Assembly: GCA_021791895.1 (NCBI GenBank)
Contig: JAJYVS010000008.1
Span: forward strand, 17,973-81,972
Direction of reading: 5' to 3'
Length of the DNA: 64,000 nt
DNA from: Actinomycetes bacterium
Lineage (GTDB): Bacteria; Actinomycetota; Acidimicrobiia; Acidimicrobiales; RAAP-2
Shown piece by piece: positions 10,276-18,009 of this stretch; the stretch's first letter is position 1, and each line of letters begins with the position of its first letter. The notes beneath the pieces were generated by a model. It did no database searches. It saw only the letters and a program-made list of their open reading frames with translations, and had not been told where the DNA came from. The position numbers and the translations under genes were made by a program.

Positions 10276-11289
10276 TCAGCCCCGGGAGACCGGACGGGCG
10301 CGCATCTGGCGGCTGAGCCTCGCCACCAGCACCTCGAGAACCAGGTCGGGAGGGAGTGCGGTCCGTCCCTTCACGTCGAGGTCGGCGTCGGCAAGGAGAT
10401 TGATCGCTTGGGCGATGCGCTCGCCACCGAGCCGCCTCCCTTGCTCCATCGCCTTCTTGGCCACGAAGGAGCTGCGCACCCCGAGGAGGCCCGCGGCTTC
10501 GGACGCGTCAACCTCGTCGAGGCCGTCGAGGCGGAGCATGTTGGCGTAGTGGCGGTGCAGCACCCCCAGCACCTCGGTCGGGGCCCGGCCGCCGGCATCG
10601 AGCATCCGTCGCAACGCTCCGAGCGCCCGGGGGATCGAGCTGGCATCGATGGCATCGGTCAGCTCCCAGGGCGGCACCGATCCGGCGCTGCCCAAGAACG
10701 GCTCGAGCTGGGCCACCGAGATCGAGGCCCCCTGGCCGAAGGCGGCCACCAGGGCGTCGACGATGCCCGAGAGGCGACCGAGATCGTCGCCCAGGTGGGC
10801 CTGGATCCTGGCCCGGGCAGCGGCGTCGAGACGGACCGGGGCGTCACGCAGCTGGGCCGCCACCCAGCTCGTCCGCTCGCGCCCGGTCCCGGCCGACGCG
10901 TCGAGAAGCTCCCCGGCCGCGCCGACCGCCTTCACGAGCGACTGGGGCACCGTGCCGCCGCCGCCCACCAGCACGAGGAACGTGGTCGGTGGCGGGTCCG
11001 CCACGACGGCGGCCAGGGCGGTGGCGTCACCAGCACCGATCCGACCCGCCTCCCGGACCACCACCACCCGGCGGTCGCCGAGGAACGGCGGCGTCAGGCA
11101 GGCGTCGATCACCGCCTTGACGTCGAGCTCCTCGCCGGAGGCCCCGTGCTCTTCGACCACGAAGCTCGACTCCCGGGACCCGACCATCCGGTCGATGACG
11201 CGACGAGCTTCCTGGGCGACCAGTGCCGGGTCATCACCCCGCACGAGCAGGGTGTGCGGCTCGGCGAGCACCGTCGTCTCCGAGGACAT
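10276..11289 (-). CDS. holA: DNA polymerase III delta subunit
   Basis: Clamp-loader subunit that opens the beta clamp. The 337 residues match HolA in length and architecture: N-terminal domain with LLVRGDDPALVAQEA, a central region with PPFLGDRRVVVVREAG, and a C-terminal helical collar domain ending KGRTALPPDLVLEVLVARL. The start ATG overlaps the folP stop by one base (TGATG). It is last in the ybbN-like/folP2/holA operon and convergent with rpsT. The holA-rpsT neighbourhood is common in Actinobacteria. Confidence 0.95.
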   Translation of the reverse strand: MSSETTVLAEPHTLLVRGDDPALVAQEARRVIDRMVGSRESSFVVEEHGASGEELDVKAVIDACLTPPFLGDRRVVVVREAGRIGAGDATALAAVVADPPPTTFLVLVGGGGTVPQSLVKAVGAAGELLDASAGTGRERTSWVAAQLRDAPVRLDAAARARIQAHLGDDLGRLSGIVDALVAAFGQGASISVAQLEPFLGSAGSVPPWELTDAIDASSIPRALGALRRMLDAGGRAPTEVLGVLHRHYANMLRLDGLDEVDASEAAGLLGVRSSFVAKKAMEQGRRLGGERIAQAINLLADADLDVKGRTALPPDLVLEVLVARLSRQMRARPVSRG

Positions 11290-12122
11290 CAGGCGGCTTC
11301 GGAGATCGCGGCCATGACGTCTCGGACCCGCACCGTCCCGGCGACATCGTGGACCCGCAACACTCGTGCTCCTCGCGCCATCCCGAGCGCACAGGCGGCC
11401 AGCGACGCCTCACGGCGCTCATCGATATCGAGATCGAGGGTCCGGCCGAGAAACGTCTTGTTCGAGGCGGAGAGCAAGAGGGGGTGGCCGAGCGCGGCCA
11501 GTGATTCGGAACGGCGCAGGAGCTCGAGGGACTGCAGGGCCGTCTTGCCGAGGTCGAATCCGGCGTCGACGACGATCCGGGCCGGCTCGATGCCCGCAGC
11601 GCGCGCCCGCGCCGCCCGGTCCTCGAGGAAGGCCGACACCTCGGCCACCACGTCACCGTAGGTCGGCTCGGGATCCGGGACCCGGGGGGCCACGCGGATG
11701 TGGGTGGCGACCACGCTCGCGCCGGCCGCCGCCGCCACCTCGAGATAGGCCGGGTCGCCGAAGCCACTGATGTCGTTGCCGAGCACCGCGCCGGCGTCAT
11801 AGGCGGCCTTGGCCACCGACGCCCGCCAGGTGTCGACGGAGACCGGGACGTCGAACCGCTCCACCAGGCCGGCGATCGGCTCGACGACTCGGTCGAGCTC
11901 CTCGGCCTCGGTGACTTCGGGCCCTGGACCCGCCTTCACCCCGCCGACGTCGAGGATGTCCGCGCCCTCGGCCACCAGCTGCTCGGCCCGTCGCCAGAAG
12001 GCGTCGAGCTCGAAGGTCAGCCCGTGGTCATAGAACGAGTCGGGCGTGCGGTTCAAAATCGCCATCACGAGGGCGCGGTGGGTCAGGTCGTAGGACCGGT
12101 TCCCGAGCGCCAGCTTTGGCAT
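11289..12122 (-). CDS. folP2: Dihydropteroate synthase homologue, FolP2 type
   Basis: A pterin-binding TIM-barrel protein. AILNRTPDSFYDHG and ADILDVGGVKAGPG mark it, with VSVDTWRASVAKAA and a late HDVAGTVRVRDV. Classical FolP has an ESTRPG-type loop after DVGG; the GVKAGPG loop is that of mycobacterial FolP2, which has not been shown to make dihydropteroate. A folate role therefore should not be assumed. The 277-residue length is normal. It overlaps both neighbours by one base (TGATG), so it is co-translated with the thioredoxin-like protein upstream and holA downstream. Confidence 0.85.
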   Translation of the reverse strand: MPKLALGNRSYDLTHRALVMAILNRTPDSFYDHGLTFELDAFWRRAEQLVAEGADILDVGGVKAGPGPEVTEAEELDRVVEPIAGLVERFDVPVSVDTWRASVAKAAYDAGAVLGNDISGFGDPAYLEVAAAAGASVVATHIRVAPRVPDPEPTYGDVVAEVSAFLEDRAARARAAGIEPARIVVDAGFDLGKTALQSLELLRRSESLAALGHPLLLSASNKTFLGRTLDLDIDERREASLAACALGMARGARVLRVHDVAGTVRVRDVMAAISEAA

Positions 12123-12826
12123 CAGAAGAGTCGGGCCGACAACGCCTTGCGGTAGTGCAGGGTCCTCGGGTCTGCCGGGCCCATCGCCTCTAAGAGGTCG
12201 AGAAACTCCTGGCGGGCCTGTTCATCGTCGCGCACCCGCTCGAGCAGGGCGTCGAGCAGTGTGGTGGCGTCATCGGCGACGTTCACGTCCCGCTCGCTCA
12301 GGCGGGCCCGGGCGGCGAGGCTCCGGGTCTCGGCCGACTCGGGGATCCGGGCCAGAAGTCCGAGCGCCTCCTCGGACTCACCTCGGTCCACCAAGAGGCT
12401 GGCCAGTGCGAGCACCGCGCCCGGATGGTCGTGCTCGACCTCCAGGGCCTCGCGAAGGGACGCTTCATCCCCCTTGGCCACGAGGAGGTCGGCCTCGCTC
12501 GGCGCCGGGGCCAGGCGGGCCACGAACTGGGCCACCTGGGCCTCGGGAAGGGCCCCGACGAACCCGTCGACGACCTTGGCGTCGGCCAACGCGTAGACGG
12601 CCGGGATCGACTGGACCTGGAAGGTGGCCGACACCCTGGGGTTCTCGTCCACGTTGACCTTGGCGAGCTCGACGGCGCCACCGGTCGCGTCGACCACTCG
12701 CTCGAGGATGGGGCCGAGCGTCCGGCACGGACCGCACCAAGGTGCCCACAGGTCCACGACCACCGGCACCTGCCTGGAGCGTTCGACGACGGCGGCTTCG
12801 AACGTGTCGTCGGTCACCTCGATCAT
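12122..12826 (-). CDS. Thioredoxin-domain co-chaperone (YbbN/CnoX-like)
   Basis: N-terminal thioredoxin fold (residues ~1-110) with active-site WAPWCGPC, then ~120 residues of TPR-like helices (GAVLALASLLVDRGESEEALGLL). This is the YbbN/CnoX architecture, a holdase that can form mixed disulfides and hand clients to chaperonins. ATG 12826 starts MIEVTDDTFEAAV, the normal N-terminus; the ORF-track extension to 13201 is rejected. The complete CxxC suggests true redox activity, unlike E. coli YbbN. First gene of the operon, overlapping folP2 by one base. Confidence 0.9.
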   Translation of the reverse strand: MIEVTDDTFEAAVVERSRQVPVVVDLWAPWCGPCRTLGPILERVVDATGGAVELAKVNVDENPRVSATFQVQSIPAVYALADAKVVDGFVGALPEAQVAQFVARLAPAPSEADLLVAKGDEASLREALEVEHDHPGAVLALASLLVDRGESEEALGLLARIPESAETRSLAARARLSERDVNVADDATTLLDALLERVRDDEQARQEFLDLLEAMGPADPRTLHYRKALSARLF

Positions 12827-12897
12827 GACCCGGGACCCTACCTGGTGGAACGGCCGGGTCGACCGCCTTCGCCAGGACCTGGTCGCAGAGGACCCAC

Positions 12898-12903
12898 TAT
12901 CGT
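12898..12903 (+). promoter_or_regulatory. TATCGT -10 box, leaderless start of APH gene
   Basis: TATCGT ends eight bases before GTG 12912, the spacing expected if transcription starts at or next to the start codon. No Shine-Dalgarno precedes the GTG. The same hexamer occurs five bases before the TSUP gene at 59707. Confidence 0.5.
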
Positions 12904-12911
12904 CTCTCACC

Positions 12912-13946
12912 GTGGCGGTCCGAGGTATCGACGAGGAAAATGTCTCCCGCTGGTTCCAGGCAAACGTGAAGGACGCGGTCCTTCCGCTCGACTTCCAGCT
13001 CATCGCCGGCGGGCGCTCCAACCTGACCTTCAAGGTCGAGGACGCGGCCGGCCACCGCTGGGCGCTGCGACGCCCCCCGGTCAGCCACGTCTTGCCGACT
13101 GCGCACGACATGGGCCGGGAGCACCGGATCATCAGCGCGCTCGGCCCTGCCGGGGTGCCGGTGGCGACGGCGATCGGGCTGTGCGCCGACGAGGCCGTCA
13201 ACCAGGCTCCCTTCTACGTCATGGAGTTCGTGGACGGCCACATCCTGCGCAGCGCCGAGCAGGTCGTGGCCGCGTTCGATCCCGACGAGCGCTTCGCCAT
13301 CGGCATCAACCTGGCCGAGACGCTGGCCTCGCTGCACCGGATCGATCCCGACCAGGTCGGGCTGGGCGATCTGGCCCGCAGGGAGGGGTACATCGAACGG
13401 CAGATCCGGCGCTGGAGCGAGCAGTTCCGCAACGGCATCGTGGGCGGCGACGACTACGACGGGCTGGTGGAGCGGGTCGGCGGAGAGCTGGCGGCGCGGA
13501 TCCCCGAGCAGCACGGGGTCGGGATCGTCCACGGCGACTACCGGCTCGACAACACCGTCTTCAACGATGAGGCGAAGGTGCAGGCCATCTTGGACTGGGA
13601 GCTGTGCACGCTCGGCGATCCGATGGCCGACCTCGGCTTGCTCATGGTCTATTGGAACGACCGCAGCGACGAAGGCAGTGCCGTGGGGGGGTCCGCCACC
13701 ATGGCGCCGGGCATGGCCAAACGGCACGACATCGTCGAGCACTACGTCAAGGAGTCAGGACGCGACGTCGCCGCGCTCCCCTTCTTCACCGCCTTCGGCT
13801 ACTGGAAACTGGCCTGCATCATGCAGGGCGTCTACGCCCGCTACCTGGGCGGGGCGGGCGGCGGGGACACCGGCGGCTTCGACGGTTACCCCGAGACGGT
13901 CCGCCGCCTGGCCGCGACGGCGGCCGAGAATCTCGCCGCGTGGTGA
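12912..13946 (+). CDS. APH-family phosphotransferase (ACAD10/11-like kinase)
   Basis: Protein-kinase-like fold of the aminoglycoside phosphotransferase family. Seen: nucleotide loop region LIAGGRSNLTFKVEDAAG, catalytic loop VHGDYRLDNTVF (Brenner motif HGDxxxxN) and AILDWELCTLGDPMADLG carrying the metal-binding Asp. This subfamily is widespread in Actinobacteria next to acyl-CoA dehydrogenase genes. The eukaryotic ACAD10/11 kinase domain phosphorylates hydroxyacyl-CoA, so a lipid-catabolic role is more likely than drug resistance (inference). GTG 12912 chosen because family homology begins there and a -10 box sits just upstream. 344 residues. Confidence 0.87.
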   Translation: MAVRGIDEENVSRWFQANVKDAVLPLDFQLIAGGRSNLTFKVEDAAGHRWALRRPPVSHVLPTAHDMGREHRIISALGPAGVPVATAIGLCADEAVNQAPFYVMEFVDGHILRSAEQVVAAFDPDERFAIGINLAETLASLHRIDPDQVGLGDLARREGYIERQIRRWSEQFRNGIVGGDDYDGLVERVGGELAARIPEQHGVGIVHGDYRLDNTVFNDEAKVQAILDWELCTLGDPMADLGLLMVYWNDRSDEGSAVGGSATMAPGMAKRHDIVEHYVKESGRDVAALPFFTAFGYWKLACIMQGVYARYLGGAGGGDTGGFDGYPETVRRLAATAAENLAAW

Positions 13947-13962
13947 TGGCGCAGCGGGTCCG

Positions 13963-14847
13963 ATGAGCCCGGAGGAACGGACCCTCTACCGGCTGCACAG
14001 CGAGCGCAGGCTCGAGCGGCCAGTGCTGATCGTCGGGTTGGAGGGTTGGGTCGATGCCGGCCTCGGTGCCGCCACCGCCGTCGCCACCATGGTCGCAGCC
14101 AGCGACAGTGACCTCATTGCCACCTTCGACAGCGACCACTTCTTGGACCAGCGGGCGCGCCGGCCGGTCGTCCACCTGCTCGACGGGGTCAACACCGAGA
14201 TGACCTGGCCACAAACCCAACTGCGGGCCGCCGAGGACGCCGCCGGCCGGGACGTCTTGTACCTGGTCGGCCCGGAGCCCGACTTCCACTGGCGGGGGTT
14301 CGTCGACGCGTCGGTCCAGCTGGCCAAGCACTTCGAGGTTCGCCTGGTCGTCGCCCTGGGCGCCTTCCCGGCTCCCGCCCCCCACACGAGACCGGTCCGC
14401 CTGGTGGCGACGGCGCCTCCCACCTCCTCCGAACTGATCGACCGGGTGGGTCGGACTCGAGGGGAACTCGAGGTCCCGGCCGGCGTGAGCTCGGCCCTCG
14501 AGATCGGTTTCGCCGAGTCCGCCATCGACATGGTCACCATCTGGGCCCGGGTTCCGCACTACGTCGCCGCGATGGCCTTTCCCGAGGCGTCGGCGGCACT
14601 GATCGACGGGGTGGCCAAGGTGGCCGGGCTCAGCTACGACGCCTCGGAACTGCGTCGGGCGGCCGACGCCTCACGCCGCCAGGTTGACGAGGTGATCGCA
14701 TCGAGTCGCGAACACGTCGAGATGGTGCGCAAGCTCGAGCACGCCGTCGACGCGTCGGAGGGCAACCCGCTCGGGATCGAGACGCTCCCCTCAGGCGATG
14801 AGCTGGCAGCGGAGCTCGAGAAGTTCCTCCGAGACGAGGAGCGTTGA
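13963..14847 (+). CDS. PAC2 family protein
   Basis: 294 residues of the PAC2 (proteasome assembly chaperone 2-like) family: VLIVGLEGWVDAGLGAATA near the N-terminus, a central LVVALGAFPAPAPHTRPV, then HYVAAMAFPEAS and a C-terminal helical tail ending AELEKFLRDEER. The role in bacteria without a dedicated assembly pathway is not established; actinobacterial members often accompany proteasome-bearing genomes. It starts 16 bases after the kinase gene, so the two are probably co-transcribed. The C-terminal ~60 residues are charged and may form a coiled coil. Confidence 0.85.
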   Translation: MSPEERTLYRLHSERRLERPVLIVGLEGWVDAGLGAATAVATMVAASDSDLIATFDSDHFLDQRARRPVVHLLDGVNTEMTWPQTQLRAAEDAAGRDVLYLVGPEPDFHWRGFVDASVQLAKHFEVRLVVALGAFPAPAPHTRPVRLVATAPPTSSELIDRVGRTRGELEVPAGVSSALEIGFAESAIDMVTIWARVPHYVAAMAFPEASAALIDGVAKVAGLSYDASELRRAADASRRQVDEVIASSREHVEMVRKLEHAVDASEGNPLGIETLPSGDELAAELEKFLRDEER

Positions 14848-14889
14848 GAACCTGGCGGCGCCCGGCGCCGGCCGTGAGAGGGGAAATCC

Positions 14890-15897
14890 ATGAAGATTGA
14901 CGGCGGCATCGGCTTCAGCCCGAGCGGGGTCGGCCAGGCGGCGAGAGAGGTTGAGGAGCTGGGTTACGACGGCGCGTGGAGCGCCGAGACCGGCCACGAC
15001 CCCTTCTTGCCCCTCGCTATCGCGGCCGAGGCGACCGAGCACCTCGAGCTCGGCACCGCGATCGCGGTTGCGTTCGCTCGGAACCCGATGAACCTGGCGA
15101 TGATGGCCAACGACCTCCAGCTCATCTCGAAAGGTCGCTTCATCTTGGGTCTCGGCTCCCAGATCAAGCCGCACATCACCAAGCGCTTCTCCATGGAGTG
15201 GTCGCACCCGGCCGCCCGCATGCGCGAGATGCTGCTCGCCATCCGGGCCATCTGGGACTGCTGGGAGCACGGCACCAAGCTCGACTTCCGGGGCGACTTC
15301 TACACCCACACCCTGATGACGCCGTTCTTCAACCCCGGCCCCAACCCCCACGGACGCCCCAGGATCATCCTGGCCGCGGTGGGCGAACGCATGACCGAGG
15401 TGGCCGGCGAGGCCGGGGACGGCATGATCGTGCACGGGTTCACCACCTACCGGTACCTGCGCGAGGTGACCATCCCGGCGCTCGAACGGGGGGCGGCCAA
15501 GGCCGGCAAGACCCGGTCCGATTTGACCGTGGCCTACCCGGGGTTCGTGGTCACCGGCCACGGGGAGCAGCTCGAGCAGGCCAAGACGGCCACCAAGCGC
15601 CAGATCGCCTTCTACGGGTCGACCCCCGCGTACCGGGGGGTCCTCGAACTCCACGGCTGGGGTGAGCTCGGCGATCAGCTCAACGTGATGTCCAAGCGGG
15701 GCGAGTGGGAGGCGATGGGCGAGCTCATCACCGACGAGATGCTCGACGCCTTCGCCGTGGTCGGCCCCATGGACGAGGTTCCGGCCAAGGTCGGCGAGCG
15801 CTTCGGCGACCTGGTCGACCGGTTCAGCTTCTACGCCCCCTACCGGATGGAGGCCGAGCACCTGGGCCAGGTGCTGGCGGCGTTCAAGAAGATCTAG
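14890..15897 (+). CDS. LLM-class F420-dependent oxidoreductase (TIGR03617-like)
   Basis: TIM-barrel luciferase-like oxidoreductase expected to use reduced coenzyme F420. Start MKIDGGIGFSPSG with GAGAGGGG upstream. Family features: the YDGAWSAETGHDPFLPL segment, HLELGTAIAVAFARNPM, GRFILGLGSQIKPHITKRF and an AAVGERMTEVAGEAGDGM motif. 335 residues is standard. It ends YRMEAEHLGQVLAAFKK. 42 bases separate it from the PAC2 gene, so it may be third in the same transcript. Substrate unknown. Confidence 0.9.
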   Translation: MKIDGGIGFSPSGVGQAAREVEELGYDGAWSAETGHDPFLPLAIAAEATEHLELGTAIAVAFARNPMNLAMMANDLQLISKGRFILGLGSQIKPHITKRFSMEWSHPAARMREMLLAIRAIWDCWEHGTKLDFRGDFYTHTLMTPFFNPGPNPHGRPRIILAAVGERMTEVAGEAGDGMIVHGFTTYRYLREVTIPALERGAAKAGKTRSDLTVAYPGFVVTGHGEQLEQAKTATKRQIAFYGSTPAYRGVLELHGWGELGDQLNVMSKRGEWEAMGELITDEMLDAFAVVGPMDEVPAKVGERFGDLVDRFSFYAPYRMEAEHLGQVLAAFKKI

Positions 15898-15916
15898 GAA
15901 CGCGGCCTTCGCCCCA

Positions 15917-15936
15917 GCGGCCCTGACCAGGGCTGC
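15917..15936 (+). terminator. Hairpin after the LLM oxidoreductase
   Basis: GCGGCCCT-GACC-AGGGCTGC forms an eight-pair stem with one G-U and a 4-base loop, 20 bases after the stop. There is no T-tract. Confidence 0.5.
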
Positions 15937-16086
15937 GCGCTCGCGTACCTGCCGCGTCGATGCGGGGTCGAACCCACCTTGCCAAGAGGTGGCCGAGGCC
16001 GCAGCGCAGGTTGTCGCGCGCCCGTCCCCCCACTTTCTTTAGGAATCCACTACACGTTATGGTTCCACTGCACGTAGAGTAGAGAA
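15937..16086 (+). promoter_or_regulatory. Promoter region of the diiron operon
   Basis: The first half (to ~16030) is GC-rich with no readable gene. From 16030 base composition shifts toward AT and becomes crowded with CTAC/GTAG half-sites (CACTACACG, GCACGTAGAGTAG). TAGAGT at 16075-16080 is a plausible -10. No good -35 was found, which may mean an activator is needed. Confidence 0.5.
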
Positions 16087-16098
16087 CCGTAGAACTAC
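16087..16098 (+). promoter_or_regulatory. CCGTAGAACTAC operator-like palindrome
   Basis: GTAG-AA-CTAC (16089-16098) begins nine bases after the predicted -10 and lies 52 bases before ATG 16151. The identical 12-mer occurs in inverse orientation at 38219-38230, in the Rrf2-family divergent promoter, with the same offset from that gene's -10. Probable binding site for a shared regulator, with the local Rrf2 protein the first candidate. Confidence 0.6.
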
Positions 16099-16150
16099 GT
16101 AGGTCGTAGAGGCAACGGCGTCGGGGGCACCCCCAGGGAAGGAGCAGACC

Positions 16151-17296
16151 ATGGCTTCTCAGACAGCTCAGGACCTCGGCGTGCAGACACCGGCGCCCGA
16201 AGGGGGGACCCCTTCGATGACGTGGAACGGCCACACCCTCCCGGCGATTGGCCCCTCGGGCGCGCCGCTCGACTGGGCCTGGCTCCGGGGAACGAGGAGC
16301 GAGTGGGGCGTACGAGCCAAGCCGAGCTCGAAGGGCCTCACCATGGCCGACATCGCCGTGGGCACCTACGGTGCGGTCCCCGACCACCCGCCCCGCCGGA
16401 CCATGGCGCCACGGGGGGCCGACATCGACGCCGATGTCCCCGACATGGGCTACCTGGTCAACGACAAGTCCCACGTGTGGGCGGAGAACGTCTACGAGCT
16501 CTACGAGGAGGCGGTTGCCCGCCAGTGGTCGGCGACGAGAGACATTCCCTGGGGTGAGGTCGCCCCGCTCCCCGAGGAGCTCGAACGCGCGGTGTGCCAG
16601 ATCTGCACCCTGCTCTCCGAGGTCGAGATGATCGCCACCGACCTGCCGGCCAAGTGGCTGTGGAGGATCAACCACGACCTGCTCGAGGCGAAGATGTTCC
16701 TCGCCACCCAGGTGATGGACGAGGCGCGGCACACCGAGGTGTTCCGGAAGCGGGCGCTCGTCAACGGCGGAGGGCTGCTCCACTCCCGCAAGGGGACCGA
16801 GGAGTTGCTCCGCACCATCTTGCAGGCCCGGACCTTCGCCCAAGCGTCGGCGCTCATGCACCTGCTGGGCGAGGGGTTCGTCCTCGACCTGTTCCGCCAG
16901 GGCGAGCTCATCGCCCCCACCGAGGTCGAGAAGCGCATCTTCCGCCTCACCATGCAAGACGAGGCCCGTCACGTCGCCTACGGCACCCTGCACCTGCGCT
17001 ACGCCATCGAGCACGACCCGGACCTGGCCGAGGAGATCCACGAGGCGCTCGATCACGGCGAGCAGATGCTGGTCGCCTTCGGAACTCAGACCGACACCAC
17101 CGAGGCGCTGGCGGTCCTGTTGGCCGGTGGCGTGGACAAGGTCGAGGAGGTGGGGTTCCCGATGCTCGCCCAACTCCAGGCCAAAGTGCTCACGTCCTAT
17201 CTCGCCCGTTGCGAGCGGGCCGGGCTCAATCGGGTCCAACGAACCAAGCTGCCCGTCGAAGAGCTCGGCATCGACCGTGACGTCCGGGTCGCCTGA
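16151..17296 (+). CDS. Diiron ferritin-like oxygenase/oxidase
   Basis: A 381-residue soluble protein with a four-helix carboxylate-bridged diiron site. Two EARH motifs occur (Glu191/His194 and Glu271/His274), with further candidate ligands Glu157/159 in LLSEVEM and Glu241 in LLGEGF. This pattern fits the ribonucleotide-reductase-R2/AurF-like oxygenase superfamily rather than storage ferritin. The first ~100 residues are Pro/Gly rich and specific to this subgroup. ATG has AAGGAG seven bases upstream. It leads a four-gene operon with an SCP2-like protein, a zinc ribbon and a ferredoxin, the last a natural electron donor. Substrate unknown. Confidence 0.82.
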   Translation: MASQTAQDLGVQTPAPEGGTPSMTWNGHTLPAIGPSGAPLDWAWLRGTRSEWGVRAKPSSKGLTMADIAVGTYGAVPDHPPRRTMAPRGADIDADVPDMGYLVNDKSHVWAENVYELYEEAVARQWSATRDIPWGEVAPLPEELERAVCQICTLLSEVEMIATDLPAKWLWRINHDLLEAKMFLATQVMDEARHTEVFRKRALVNGGGLLHSRKGTEELLRTILQARTFAQASALMHLLGEGFVLDLFRQGELIAPTEVEKRIFRLTMQDEARHVAYGTLHLRYAIEHDPDLAEEIHEALDHGEQMLVAFGTQTDTTEALAVLLAGGVDKVEEVGFPMLAQLQAKVLTSYLARCERAGLNRVQRTKLPVEELGIDRDVRVA

Positions 17297-17309
17297 GGGA
17301 GGGACGCAC

Positions 17310-17768
17310 ATGACGGTCACCACGCGACACCTGCCGGTCGACAGCACGGCCTTCTTCGAAGCGCTGGCCGAGCGCATGAACGCCGACCCCGAGCGCTACC
17401 GCCCACTCGGCTTCTGTGACCTCGACCTGGGCGTGGTCATCCACCGGCCCTCCTCCGAGGACTTCCGAGCCCTGGTGCGCTTCGCCGACTACGGCTGCCT
17501 GGGGGTCGAGGCCTTCCCTGAAGGCGCCGAGGACCGCGCCAGCTGCTGGCTGGAGGGCGACCTCGGCACCTGGGAGGAGATGGTGGCCGACATCCGGGCC
17601 AACGGCCGAGCCACCGCGCGCCGGACGCTGGCCTCGCTGGTGCTCCTCGGCGACCGCATCGGCCTCCGAGGCGACGACTCAATGGGGGTGGACCGGTTCT
17701 TCCGGTACGCCGCCACCGTCCAGCAGTTCATCGACGGCGCGGCCGATTCGGTATCGGTCCCGGCCTGA
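17310..17768 (+). CDS. Small SCP2-like protein (tentative)
   Basis: 152 residues with a GAGGGAGGGA ribosome site before ATG 17310. The fold pattern is like sterol-carrier-protein-2 domains: LGVVIHRP, then WLEGDLGTWEEMVADIRANG, and a C-terminal helix after MGVDRFFRYAATVQQF. SCP2 domains bind hydrophobic ligands, so it may present a lipid-like substrate to the diiron enzyme 14 bases upstream (inference). The family call rests on motif resemblance only. Confidence 0.5.
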   Translation: MTVTTRHLPVDSTAFFEALAERMNADPERYRPLGFCDLDLGVVIHRPSSEDFRALVRFADYGCLGVEAFPEGAEDRASCWLEGDLGTWEEMVADIRANGRATARRTLASLVLLGDRIGLRGDDSMGVDRFFRYAATVQQFIDGAADSVSVPA

Positions 17769-17774
17769 ACGGAG

Positions 17775-17999
17775 ATGACCATGAGCGAAGAGATGCCGAC
17801 CTGCCCGTCGTGCGGGCAACCCATGCGGCGAGTGCTGGACCTCTCCTACGGCTACTGGGAGTGGCAGGACGGGGGATACGTCCAACGCTTCACCGGAACC
17901 GGGGTGCGAGTGCCCCCCTTTGCCTGCGGTGAGTGCCTGAGGGGCTTCGACGGCCTGCACCCGCAGGACCCGGCCAGCTGGTCCCGGGTCGTGGCCTGA
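17775..17999 (+). CDS. Small zinc-ribbon protein
   Basis: 74 residues with one four-cysteine zinc ribbon: CPSCGQPM near the N-terminus and CGECL ~38 residues later. ATG 17775 and ATG 17781 are both possible; the second has a GGAGATG element upstream. It follows the SCP2-like gene by six bases and precedes the ferredoxin by ten. No wider homology recognised. It could be an assembly or electron-transfer accessory of the operon. Confidence 0.7.
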   Translation: MTMSEEMPTCPSCGQPMRRVLDLSYGYWEWQDGGYVQRFTGTGVRVPPFACGECLRGFDGLHPQDPASWSRVVA

Positions 18000-18009
18000 G
18001 GAGGTCGCC

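Noticed and set aside
15951-16020. tRNA-like string GGGTCGAACCC near 15965
   Set aside because: Resembles a T-arm but no acceptor, D or anticodon stems can be built around it on either strand.
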